Assembly: GCA_005792355.1 (NCBI GenBank)
Contig: SXSC01000333.1
Span: 1-37,578, forward strand
DNA length: 37,578 nt
Origin: Opitutaceae bacterium
Lineage (GTDB): Bacteria > Verrucomicrobiota > Verrucomicrobiia > Opitutales > Opitutaceae
Direction: 5' to 3'
Part shown: positions 21,597-29,409 of the stretch, in pieces
Layout: each line of letters opens with the position of its first letter
Numbering within the stretch: the stretch's first letter is position 1
Made by a program: the position numbers and the translations under genes
The notes under the pieces: generated by a model
Told to the model about the DNA's origin: nothing
Database searches by the model: none
What the model saw: the letters and a program-made list of their open reading frames with translations, nothing else

Positions 21597-24167
21597 ATGG
21601 CCAATCCATCCCGCGCTTCCGGCGATCTTAAACTGCTCAATGCCTTTTGGAATGAAACGGCGGACCGGACCGTGCTGCCGAACGGGCTGACGTTAATCGT
21701 CAAGCGGGACACGTCCGCGGCCCTGGCCTCCGTGCAGGTCTGGGTCAAGACCGGCAGCCTGCACGAGAATGCCAACTTGGGCGCAGGACTTTCGCATTAT
21801 TTGGAGCACATGCTTTTCAAGGGCACCAACCGGCGCGCCGGCCGCGAAATCAGCGCGACCGTACAAGCCCATGGCGGATACATCAACGCGTACACGACGT
21901 TTGACCGCACCGTCTATTACATCGATCTGCCCAGTGAACACACCGATGTCGCGATCGATATTCTCGCCGACGCGGTTTTGCACTCGACCCTGCCGGCTGA
22001 CGAGGTCGCGAAGGAGAAGGACGTCATTTTGCGCGAAATCGCGATGACCAAGGACGACCCGGACAACCGGCTGTGGGACGCGATGTTTTCGACGGCGTTT
22101 CGCGAGCACCCGTATCGCCAGCCGATCATCGGTCATCGGGATGTGTTTTCCGCCGTCACGCGGGAAGATCTGCTCGGATACTATCGAGCCCGTTACGTAC
22201 CGAACAACCTTGTTGTTGTCGTGGTGGGGCACGTTGATCCGGCGGCGACGCTCGCGGCGGTGGAGCGGCATTTTGGCGCCGCGCCCCGCGTGCGCCTGGC
22301 TCCGGTGCTGGTCCCGGAGGAACCCACCCAACTTGCCCCGCGGACGGAGCGACGCTTCGAAGATGTGGAGTTGACGCGGGGAGTCATGGCGTGGCCGATT
22401 CCCGGTCTCTCGCATGATGATGCGCCGGTGCTCGACCTGCTCGCGACCGTGCTCGGGCACGGCGACAGTTCGATCTTGTGGCATGAGATTCGGGAACGCG
22501 CGGGGCTCGTCCATTCGATCGACGCCTCGGCGTGGAATCCAGGTTCGACGGGTTTGTTTTGCGTTTCGTACACCTGCGCGCCGGCCAAGCGCGAAGCCGC
22601 GGAAGCGGCCATCAAGCGCGGGTTGGCGCGCTGCGCGACGCGCGGCTTCGCGGCGGCCGAGATTAAGAAAGCGCTACGGCAGCTGGTGGTGGGTGAAATC
22701 AACACCCGCAAGACGATGAGTGGTCAGGCTTCCCGGCTCGGGGTCGCGGAAGTCATCGTCGGCGACCTCGATTACAGCCGGAGCTACTTTGCCGAATTGG
22801 GTGCAGCCAAGCCGGCGGACCTGCGGAAGGCGCTGAGGAAATACCTCGTGCCCGGGAAGCTGACGACCGTTTCGAGTAATCCGGCGGCGGAGCAAATAGC
22901 CGTCGTGCGCCCGGTGGCGGCGGCGGCCGGGCCGGCGGATTTTTCCGAGGTGCGCTTGGCGAATGGCGCGAGGATTCTCCTCCAACCGGACCACCGGTTG
23001 CCGAATCTGCACCTTCGTCTGCTCATGCAGGGTGGCCCGCTCCACGAGGAAACCGGGAAACGCGGCGCGACTGGATTGCTGGCCACGATGCTGACCAAGG
23101 ACACCCGCCAGCGCAGCGCGGCGGAGATTGCTCGATACATCGAGGAAATTGGCGGCTCGTTTGGACCGTTTTCCGGCAACAACAGCCTGGGTCTGGCCGT
23201 CGAGGTGCTCCCGCCCGATGCCGACCGGGCGATCCGGGTGTTGTCAGAAGCATTGCTCTCCCCGGCGTTTCGGCCGGCGACGTTTGACCTCGAGCGCGAA
23301 TCCCAAATCGCCGCCTTGCAGCAGGACGACGACGATGTCGTGACGCTCGCCCGTAAACGGCTGCGCGAGCGCTTTTTTGGTTCGCATCCACTGGCGCTCG
23401 ACGCGGGCGGCAACCAGTCGGGGGTGAAAGCGCTGCGCCCTTCAGATCTGGCGGCGTTGCATCGGCGCCTGAGCGTGGGCTCCAACGTGGTGCTGGCGGT
23501 CGCCGGCGATTTTGATCCACGCAAGCTCGTGCCGAAATTAAGGGCCTTGCTCTCGAAGCTGCCACGGCGAGAGGCCCCGGCGTGGATGATTCCGGTCGGT
23601 GGCGCCGTGCTGCCCGCCGAGACCGGGGAGTTTGTTGAGATCCAGCCGCGCGAGCAAGCCGTCGTGTTGCAGGCTTTTCCGGGAACCGCGGTGAATGCGG
23701 ACGATTTCTACGTCAGCGAGGTGGCGGATGAGTTGTTCAGCGGGATGGCTTCGCGGTTGTTTGAACGCGTCCGCGAGGAGAAGGGGCTGGCCTATTTTGT
23801 CCGTTCCGGACGCGTGGTCGGGCTCGAGACCGGCATGTTCTACTTTATAGCCGGCACCCAGCCGGGCCGCGAAGGCGAGGTGCTGGCGGAAATTGACGCG
23901 GAGATCGCGCGAGTGCAGGCGGCGGGCGTCGAGCCCGTGGAACTGGCGCGCTGCCAGACGAGATTGAAAGCCGGTCGACGGCAGAGTCTGCAGACGATTT
24001 CCGCCCGGGCGATGCAAGCCGGACTTAACGCCCTGCAGGGCCAGCCGATCAACGATTGGAAGAACTACGACGCCCGCATCGAAGCGGTGACGATCGCGGA
24101 TCTGGCGGCTTTCGCCCGCCGGAGGTTCACGAAAGCCCAGCGCACCCAGTTGGTCGTGCGGCCGTGA
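21597..24167 (+). CDS. M16 (pitrilysin/insulinase) family zinc peptidase, two-domain fusion
   Basis: An 856-residue protein joining an active and an inactive M16 half. Counting from ATG 21597, the inverted zinc motif is HYLEH (His67, Glu70, His71) in AGLSHYLEHMLFKGT, and the third ligand Glu147 lies 76 residues on in VILREIAM, exactly the family spacing. The second half (from about 430) keeps the fold (LHLRLLMQGGPLHEETGKRG) but lacks the zinc motif, as in the partner subunits of processing peptidases. There is no signal peptide. Position and length match two-domain bacterial M16 proteins. It is followed after 10 bases by the DUF3445 gene. Confidence 0.9.
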   Translation: MANPSRASGDLKLLNAFWNETADRTVLPNGLTLIVKRDTSAALASVQVWVKTGSLHENANLGAGLSHYLEHMLFKGTNRRAGREISATVQAHGGYINAYTTFDRTVYYIDLPSEHTDVAIDILADAVLHSTLPADEVAKEKDVILREIAMTKDDPDNRLWDAMFSTAFREHPYRQPIIGHRDVFSAVTREDLLGYYRARYVPNNLVVVVVGHVDPAATLAAVERHFGAAPRVRLAPVLVPEEPTQLAPRTERRFEDVELTRGVMAWPIPGLSHDDAPVLDLLATVLGHGDSSILWHEIRERAGLVHSIDASAWNPGSTGLFCVSYTCAPAKREAAEAAIKRGLARCATRGFAAAEIKKALRQLVVGEINTRKTMSGQASRLGVAEVIVGDLDYSRSYFAELGAAKPADLRKALRKYLVPGKLTTVSSNPAAEQIAVVRPVAAAAGPADFSEVRLANGARILLQPDHRLPNLHLRLLMQGGPLHEETGKRGATGLLATMLTKDTRQRSAAEIARYIEEIGGSFGPFSGNNSLGLAVEVLPPDADRAIRVLSEALLSPAFRPATFDLERESQIAALQQDDDDVVTLARKRLRERFFGSHPLALDAGGNQSGVKALRPSDLAALHRRLSVGSNVVLAVAGDFDPRKLVPKLRALLSKLPRREAPAWMIPVGGAVLPAETGEFVEIQPREQAVVLQAFPGTAVNADDFYVSEVADELFSGMASRLFERVREEKGLAYFVRSGRVVGLETGMFYFIAGTQPGREGEVLAEIDAEIARVQAAGVEPVELARCQTRLKAGRRQSLQTISARAMQAGLNALQGQPINDWKNYDARIEAVTIADLAAFARRRFTKAQRTQLVVRP

Positions 24168-24177
24168 GGGTGAGAGG

Positions 24178-24975
24178 ATGAACCTCACCGATCTCTTCCC
24201 GGACGGGGAGCATCGCTTCCAGTTGAACTTGCGTCGGGGAGAGCCGCGGGAGTTTTTCACCCGTCGCGACGACACCGGCCTGATTCTGGCGGAGAGAAAA
24301 CGATGGCTCGATGCTGATCCGGAGCGATATGCTCTGCTCGGACCAGCCGGGGAGCCGCTCCTGCGGGAGTTTTTGGAGATGGCGGACAAATGGACGACGC
24401 TCGGTGCGGGCGGAGCCGAGGGTTCACTTGGCATCCGTGAGGCCGGGGCGTTGATCGAGCCCGACCTCCTGTTTCTTTCGCCAGATGAAACTGGGGAGTT
24501 CCGATTGTCGGGCGGGGCGCTGTGTTTTCCAAGTGGTTGGGCCTTGGAGGAAAAAATCGGACACACGCTCGACTTCATTCACGGTGTCGTGCCCGGCTTG
24601 AACCCGGCGCTGGCGTCCCCGATTCGTCAATTCATGGGTAGAATGAAACCGGGGCTGGCGTACCTTCGGGACAACTGGGGGCTCGCCGGCACGGACGAAC
24701 TTAACCTGCACCCATCACGCCGGATTCCGGCCCCGGCACTGCCGGCTGATTTGCGGAAGATCTGGTTGCGGGTTGAGAATCAGGCGCTGATGGCGCTGCC
24801 ATCTGGTCGCGGAGTCGTCTTTGGAATTCGAATCGCACTTCACCGGCTTGAGGAACTGGCGGGAAGTGTGGCGGGAGCTGGCCTGCGGCGGGCCTTGGCG
24901 TCGATGCCGCCGGAGTTGGCGGCGTATAAACGGATCGAAAAGATTCGGGACGCGGTGATGGTACTGCTGGGATGA
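24178..24975 (+). CDS. DUF3445 / heme-dependent oxidative N-demethylase-like protein
   Basis: A 265-residue protein matching the DUF3445 family, whose studied member is a heme-dependent oxidative N-demethylase subunit. Key stretches are the LILAERKRWLDADPE region near 35-50, ALCFPSGWALEEKIGHTLDF near 115-135, IHGVVPGLNPAL, the YLRDNWGLAG segment and the late WLRVENQALMALPSGRGVVF followed by GIRIALHRL. No signal peptide is seen. The heme ligand cannot be assigned from sequence alone. It is in operon with the M16 peptidase, a pairing that does not explain itself. The substrate is unknown. Confidence 0.75.
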   Translation: MNLTDLFPDGEHRFQLNLRRGEPREFFTRRDDTGLILAERKRWLDADPERYALLGPAGEPLLREFLEMADKWTTLGAGGAEGSLGIREAGALIEPDLLFLSPDETGEFRLSGGALCFPSGWALEEKIGHTLDFIHGVVPGLNPALASPIRQFMGRMKPGLAYLRDNWGLAGTDELNLHPSRRIPAPALPADLRKIWLRVENQALMALPSGRGVVFGIRIALHRLEELAGSVAGAGLRRALASMPPELAAYKRIEKIRDAVMVLLG

Positions 24976-25059
24976 GGCTGGTTCCGGCAACAAAACGTTG
25001 CCCGCGGACAACGTGGATCGCTGCGCCGTGGACGCCGACACGACGAGGTTGGGCAACAA

Positions 25060-25086
25060 AAAGGCGACCCACGGAGGGTCGCCTTT
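25060..25086 (-). terminator. Strong hairpin terminator
   Basis: A perfect 11-base stem AAAGGCGACCC/GGGTCGCCTTT closes a five-base loop. On the minus strand it is followed by TTTTTGTT, so it should end the EF-hand gene transcript (stop at 25110). The reverse side also has a short T stretch, so it may stop plus-strand transcripts from the DUF3445 gene as well. Confidence 0.85.
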
Positions 25087-25109
25087 GTTAAATCGAACTG
25101 AAGGGAAGC

Positions 25110-25382
25110 TCAGTTTTCCTTCTTCTTCTTCTGGCCCGCGGCGAATTCTTCCTGGGAGAGGAAGCCGTCGTTGTTCTTGTCGAGCTGGGCGAAGCGGGAT
25201 TCACCCTTCGCGGCGTCTTTCTGGGCAGCAACGAACTCCTTCTTGGAGACCTTGCCGTCCTTGTCGGTGTCCATGGCGGCGAAACCGCCGCCTTTCTTCT
25301 TGGGTTCGTCCGCTGCGTTGAGCGCGAGCGGGAGGCTGATAAGTGCGGCAATCGCCACAGTGATGAGGGTGCGTTTATTCAT
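25110..25382 (-). CDS. Small secreted EF-hand protein
   Basis: A 90-residue exported protein. The signal peptide is MNKRTLITVAIAALISLPLA with cleavage near 23 (LNA-AD). Two EF-hand loops follow: DTDKDGKVSKKE (38-49) and DKNNDGFLSQEE (68-79), each with the calcium-coordinating Asp/Asn pattern and the closing Glu. The C-terminus is Lys-rich. Such proteins probably bind calcium in the periplasm or outside the cell; a partner is not evident. It lies downstream of nadK but is separated by 76 bases and has its own terminator. Confidence 0.85.
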   Translation of the reverse strand: MNKRTLITVAIAALISLPLALNAADEPKKKGGGFAAMDTDKDGKVSKKEFVAAQKDAAKGESRFAQLDKNNDGFLSQEEFAAGQKKKKEN

Positions 25383-25458
25383 AGTGATAATTAGGGGACT
25401 GGTGACAAATCGATGACGGCCAACCGAAGTCAAGGTTACACTCGTGTCTCCTGGTCGT

Positions 25459-26298
25459 TCAGCGTTTTTCAGAGAAACCGCCACTCCACTTGAGTTTGGC
25501 GCGAACGACAGTAAAATGTGAATAATCAGTTCTTTGCGCAAGTGGAAGCGATTTTTTGGCGATTGAAATTTCCACCGGAGAAAGCGAACTGACTTGAAGG
25601 TTTCGCTGCCCATCCAACGCGACCAGCAGGCGCGAATTGGGCGAGCGGTTGAAGACCTGCAGTTTTACGTTGTCGCGGAAGATGATTGAGCGGTTGCTCA
25701 GCGTATGGGGGCAAATCGGTGTCATCGCGATCACTCCGGCTGACGGATGAAGGATCGGTCCGCCGGCAGAAAGATTATACGCGGTGGAGCCGGTGGGGGT
25801 GGAAAAAATCAGCCCGTCGCACAGGTAGTCGGTGACCAACTCGCCGTCGGCGAACACCTCCAGCCGCACGAGGCGCGAGTTGTGCTCATCCTTCAGCAGC
25901 ACGTCGTTGAGGGCGACGTCATGTGAACCGGGACCCGTGCCGCACGCGAGCATGGCGCGGTGTTCGACCCGAAAGGCGCCACTGATCAGGCGGGCGAAAT
26001 CCGCCCGCGCCTCGTCGGCGGAAAACGTGGTCAGGAAACCCAGGCTGCCGCGGTTCACGCCGATGATGGGCACCTGTTCCCGGGCGGATTCACGGGCCAC
26101 ACCGAGCAAAGTGCCGTCGCCGCCGATAACGCAGCACGCGTCGATTCCCTTGAGATATCCGGGGGCCAACGGGAAACGAGCCGTCTGTTTGAAAACGACG
26201 CCGGCCTTCCGGGCGATGAGCGCGAGTTCGCGCGCGAGTGCCGGAGCTCCTTCTTTTTTCCCGTTAACAACGAACGCGAGTTTGCGAATGGGCTGCAT
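25459..26298 (-). CDS. nadK: NAD kinase
   Basis: A 279-residue ATP (or polyphosphate)-dependent NAD kinase producing NADP+. The GGDGTLLGVAR motif lies at 59-69, with the catalytic Asp61. GVNRGSLGFLTTF, the LNDVLLKD segment and the NAD-binding STPTGSTAYNLSAGGPILHP follow in family order, then the beta-sandwich half with IIFRDNVKLQV and the conserved VALDGQ. Length is normal. It ends the tightly packed minus-strand operon, starting six bases after the tlyA stop; nadK next to tlyA is a recurrent arrangement in bacteria. Confidence 0.95.
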   Translation of the reverse strand: MQPIRKLAFVVNGKKEGAPALARELALIARKAGVVFKQTARFPLAPGYLKGIDACCVIGGDGTLLGVARESAREQVPIIGVNRGSLGFLTTFSADEARADFARLISGAFRVEHRAMLACGTGPGSHDVALNDVLLKDEHNSRLVRLEVFADGELVTDYLCDGLIFSTPTGSTAYNLSAGGPILHPSAGVIAMTPICPHTLSNRSIIFRDNVKLQVFNRSPNSRLLVALDGQRNLQVSSLSPVEISIAKKSLPLAQRTDYSHFTVVRAKLKWSGGFSEKR

Positions 26299-26304
26299 CG
26301 ACCT

Positions 26305-27057
26305 TCAGCCTATTGGCTGCTTTTTCAGGCACAGCAAGAACTCGCGGTTCCCGTCGCCGCCGGTGATGGGCGAATCGATGCTGCCGACCAACTGCGCCGC
26401 CGGCAGTTCCGCCAGCGCAAAATCGCGGACCCGCGTCAGTGCCGCCTGCTGCACGGTGGCGTCGCGAATCACGCCGCGGCCCTTGTCGGCCTCGGTTTTC
26501 CCGGCCTCAAACTGCGGTTTGACCAGCGCCACCAGCGTGCCTCCCGGGCGGACCAACGGCCAAACGGCGGGCAGGACCACGGTGAGGGAGATGAACGCCA
26601 GGTCCATGACGATGGCATCGAAATCACTCCGCGGCAGGTCCTCGGGGCGCAGAAAACGCGCGTTGAGTTTTTCGATGTTCGTCACGCGCGGGTCCGCGCG
26701 AAGCCGGGCGTGGAGCTGGGCGCGGCCGACATCGACGCACACCACGTCGGCGGCCCCGGCCTGCAGGGCGCAGTCGGTGAAACCACCGGTGGAAGCGCCG
26801 ACATCCAGCACGTGGGCGCCGCGCAGATCGAGGCTGAACCCTTCCAGCGCGGCGGCCAATTTCTCGCCGCCGCGGCTCACGAAGCGGGGTGGCTGTTCCA
26901 CGGTGAGTTCGACGTCGACCGGCACATCCGCCCCCGGCTTTTCAAGCCGCGCCGTTCCCCGCAGTACGCGGCCGCTCATGATGAGCGCTTTGGCCTGCGC
27001 GCGGGAGGACGCCAGGCCGCGGGCGACCAGAAGTTCGTCGAGTCGGATTCGCTTCAT
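26305..27057 (-). CDS. tlyA: TlyA-family rRNA (2'-O) cytidine methyltransferase
   Basis: A 250-residue protein. An S4 RNA-binding domain (RIRLDELLVARGLASSRAQA to about 60) precedes an FtsJ/RrmJ-like methyltransferase domain with the SAM motif VLDVGASTGGFTDCALQAGA near 81-100. The K-D-K-E tetrad is consistent with FVSRGGEKLA, DAIVMDLAFIS, ALVKPQFEAG and the GNREFLLCL end. Related enzymes methylate cytidines in 16S and 23S rRNA; haemolysin annotations for this family are historical. It starts inside the last codons of the fpg-like gene (ATGA overlap) and is translationally coupled to it. Confidence 0.9.
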   Translation of the reverse strand: MKRIRLDELLVARGLASSRAQAKALIMSGRVLRGTARLEKPGADVPVDVELTVEQPPRFVSRGGEKLAAALEGFSLDLRGAHVLDVGASTGGFTDCALQAGAADVVCVDVGRAQLHARLRADPRVTNIEKLNARFLRPEDLPRSDFDAIVMDLAFISLTVVLPAVWPLVRPGGTLVALVKPQFEAGKTEADKGRGVIRDATVQQAALTRVRDFALAELPAAQLVGSIDSPITGGDGNREFLLCLKKQPIG

Positions 27058-27881
27058 CGCAACTTCTGTCGGGCCGGAGACCAACAGGTCGTACGCCCGC
27101 CGACCGTGGCGTGCGCGAGTGGCTTTCCAGTCTTGGGGCAGCGTCCGCCCGGACGCCAGCGGTGGAGGAAGAGCCAGGATCGGGGAATCCCGGCGTTGAG
27201 GTTGGGCGGAAGCCGGTTTCCGATGCCGGCGATGGAGCACAGGGCCATCCGGCAGACGCGGCGGCACTCCCGCCACAGCGTGCGAACCTCGGCCGGCTGG
27301 AGCGACCCGGCACGGCGTGCCGGGTGAATCGCCGACCGCCAGAGGATTTCGTCGGCCATCCAATTGCCGATGCCGGGAAACCGCTCCTGCAGCAAAAGCA
27401 CCCCCTTAATCCGTGCGCGGGCGCGGCGACGGAGAAACGCGGCGACGGCTTCGACCGTGAACGCGGCGGAGAGGATCGCCGGCGCGATTTTCGTCCACCA
27501 CGGCGGCGGCAGAGCGCCGCGGTGGAATTGCACGCGGCCAAACATCCGTGGGTCGGTGAACACGAGCGCGCGTTGTGCCGTCGCGAGCACCAAGTGATCG
27601 TGCTTTTGCGGCGCGTATCCGCCGGGCTCGACGCGCAACTCGCCGCTCATCCCGAGATGGATGCCGAGCCAGCCATCGCCGCTGAACCGGACCAGGATTT
27701 GTTTGGCCCGCGTTTCGGAGGCGACGAAACGGGAGCGGGTCAGCGCGCGGTGCAACGCGGTGATCCTGGTGCCGCGAAAGATGTTCGCGCGCGCATGGGA
27801 ATGCACGCGCAGGATCTTCGCGCCGTGCGCCGCGAGGTGCCAGCGCTTGCGGAAGAATTCGGCCTCGGCGAGCTCGGGCAT
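27054..27881 (-). CDS. Fpg/Nei-family DNA glycosylase with degenerate zinc finger
   Basis: A 275-residue base-excision-repair glycosylase and AP lyase. The catalytic N-terminus MPELAE is intact (Pro2 after Met removal, Glu3), as are Lys60 in ETRAKQIL, LGMSGELRV at 77-85 and the helix-two-turn-helix FPGIGNWMADEILWRSAIHP. The C-terminal finger normally has four Cys; here only Cys248 (RCPKTGKPL) and Cys266 (GGRTTCWSPARQ) remain, though the DNA-contacting Arg263 is kept. It may be a zinc-less finger, as in NEIL1-type proteins. It lies between gmhB and tlyA with 3-base gap and 4-base overlap. Confidence 0.85.
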   Translation of the reverse strand: MPELAEAEFFRKRWHLAAHGAKILRVHSHARANIFRGTRITALHRALTRSRFVASETRAKQILVRFSGDGWLGIHLGMSGELRVEPGGYAPQKHDHLVLATAQRALVFTDPRMFGRVQFHRGALPPPWWTKIAPAILSAAFTVEAVAAFLRRRARARIKGVLLLQERFPGIGNWMADEILWRSAIHPARRAGSLQPAEVRTLWRECRRVCRMALCSIAGIGNRLPPNLNAGIPRSWLFLHRWRPGGRCPKTGKPLAHATVGGRTTCWSPARQKLR

Positions 27882-27884
27882 GCT

Positions 27885-28415
27885 CTAGCGCAACGTCGCG
27901 GCAAAGGCGGCGAAGTTCTCAAACACCGGCACGTGCCGCGCGGCGACCTCGGGCAGAGTGAGCGGATCGACTTTGCCGGTCCGGAGCGCGGCGACATTGA
28001 TTTTCGCGCCCAGGCCCGCGCCGATGTCCGCCGAGGAATCGCCGACCATCCAGCACTGCTTCGGGTCGAGTTGATGTTCGGCCAGCTTTTCCAGAATAAA
28101 ACGCGGCGACGGTTTGCGATAGACGACGGGCTGGCCCGTCGCCTCGGGCGCGATGCAGGTGTCGGCGAAGATCGGGCGGGGCAGGCCGAGCATCTCCTCC
28201 AGGCGCGCGTTGACGCGGAGCGTGTCGTCGAGGCTGTGCAGCCCGCGGCCGATGCCGGATTGGTTGGTGAAGAGGAAGAGTTTGAAGCCGAGGCCGCGCA
28301 CGCGGTGCAGCGCGGCGACGGTGCCGGGGATCAGTTCCACGCCGGCCGGATCGGCGAGGTACACTTTGTCGATGATGAGCGTGCCGTCGCGGTCGAGGAA
28401 GAGGGCTTTGGACAT
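27885..28415 (-). CDS. gmhB: Heptose-1,7-bisphosphate phosphatase-like HAD enzyme
   Basis: A 176-residue HAD-superfamily phosphatase. The motif LFLDRDGTLIIDKVYLADP has the nucleophile Asp8 and acid/base Asp10, FTNQSGIGRGLHS holds motif II, YRKPSPRFIL motif III and MVGDSSADIGAG motif IV. This pattern is that of GmhB, which removes the 7-phosphate in ADP-heptose synthesis for lipopolysaccharide core. The Cys/His zinc loop of E. coli GmhB is not seen: only one Cys lies in ADTCIAPEATGQPVVYRKP. It lies 13 bases after the heptose kinase gene, which supports the assignment. Confidence 0.85.
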   Translation of the reverse strand: MSKALFLDRDGTLIIDKVYLADPAGVELIPGTVAALHRVRGLGFKLFLFTNQSGIGRGLHSLDDTLRVNARLEEMLGLPRPIFADTCIAPEATGQPVVYRKPSPRFILEKLAEHQLDPKQCWMVGDSSADIGAGLGAKINVAALRTGKVDPLTLPEVAARHVPVFENFAAFAATLR

Positions 28416-28428
28416 GTTGACCGAAAGA

Positions 28429-29406
28429 TCACGCTTCGTGCGCGATGTAGGCCTTGAGCTCCGCCGGGGTGACCGTGGCGGTGCCCAGCTTGCCCACGAC
28501 GACGCCGGCGGCGGCGTTGGCGAAGTGCGCGGCGGTCACGAGATCCGCGCGGGCCGCGAGCGCCAGCACGAGCGCGGCAAGCGCGGTGTCGCCGGCGCCC
28601 GAGACATCGTAAACTTCGCGCGCGGCGGTCGGGATCGTTTTCAGGATCTTCCCGTGGGAACTGAGGAGCATGCCTTCCTCGCCCAGCGTGATCACGAGAT
28701 GTTTCGTGGCGTAAATCTGGTGCAGCCGGGCGCATACCTCGGCGGCGGGGAAGGGTGTGTGCGGCGGCAGTTCGATGCCGGCCAGGTGCAGTGATTCACG
28801 TTTGTTGGGCGTGATCAGATCCAGGCCGTGGAAGGCAAGTTTGCGCTTGGGCTTCGGATCAAGGGCGACGAACTTGCCGGCGGTGCGGGCGAGCATTGCC
28901 ACGCGGGCCACCAGTTCGTCGGTCAACAGGCCTTTGGCGTAGTCGGACAAGACGACGGCGTCGCAGGCCTTGATTTCCGCGGAGAGGAGCGCCTCCGCCT
29001 GGTTCGCCGAGACGCGATAGTCCGCGGGAGGTGACTCGCGATCGAGGCGACAGAGCTGCTGGTGCTGCACCATCACGCGCGTCTTCATGATGGTCTGGCT
29101 CGACCCCGGTGTGGCGATGGTGGCGATCCTCTTTTCCCCCAGGGCGGTGGCGAGTTTTTTCCCGGCCTCATCCCGGCCAACATACCCGGCGACAGTGCAG
29201 CGCGCCCCAAGAGAGGCGATATTGAGTGCGACGTTTCCCGCGCCGCCCGCTGTCCAGGTTTCGCGGTCGATGTCGATCACCGGCACCGGCGCCTCCGGCG
29301 AAATCCGGGTGGCATCACCCCAGATGTAGCGATCGAGCATGAGATCGCCGACGACGAGAATCCGCAGGCGGGAGACTTTTTTAAGGAGAGCAGGGAGGCC
29401 TTTCAT
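28429..29406 (-). CDS. hldA: D-glycero-beta-D-manno-heptose-7-phosphate kinase
   Basis: A 325-residue PfkB-family kinase corresponding to the first domain of E. coli HldE (RfaE domain I). The substrate site is typical: ILVVGDLMLDRYIWGDATRI, the VPVIDID strand and GGAGNVALNIASLGA near 54-68. The ATP and catalytic site is DVSGAGDTALAALVLALA with Asp273 in GAGDT (270-274). The nucleotidyltransferase domain of bifunctional HldE is absent here, so a separate hldC-type gene is expected elsewhere. It is followed by gmhB, the next step in ADP-heptose synthesis, and so points to a heptose-containing LPS. Confidence 0.92.
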   Translation of the reverse strand: MKGLPALLKKVSRLRILVVGDLMLDRYIWGDATRISPEAPVPVIDIDRETWTAGGAGNVALNIASLGARCTVAGYVGRDEAGKKLATALGEKRIATIATPGSSQTIMKTRVMVQHQQLCRLDRESPPADYRVSANQAEALLSAEIKACDAVVLSDYAKGLLTDELVARVAMLARTAGKFVALDPKPKRKLAFHGLDLITPNKRESLHLAGIELPPHTPFPAAEVCARLHQIYATKHLVITLGEEGMLLSSHGKILKTIPTAAREVYDVSGAGDTALAALVLALAARADLVTAAHFANAAAGVVVGKLGTATVTPAELKAYIAHEA

Positions 29407-29409
29407 GGG

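Noticed and set aside
25832..27327. Long plus-strand frames opposite nadK and tlyA
   Set aside because: NAD kinase GGDGT and TlyA motifs lie on the minus strand; these frames are shadows.
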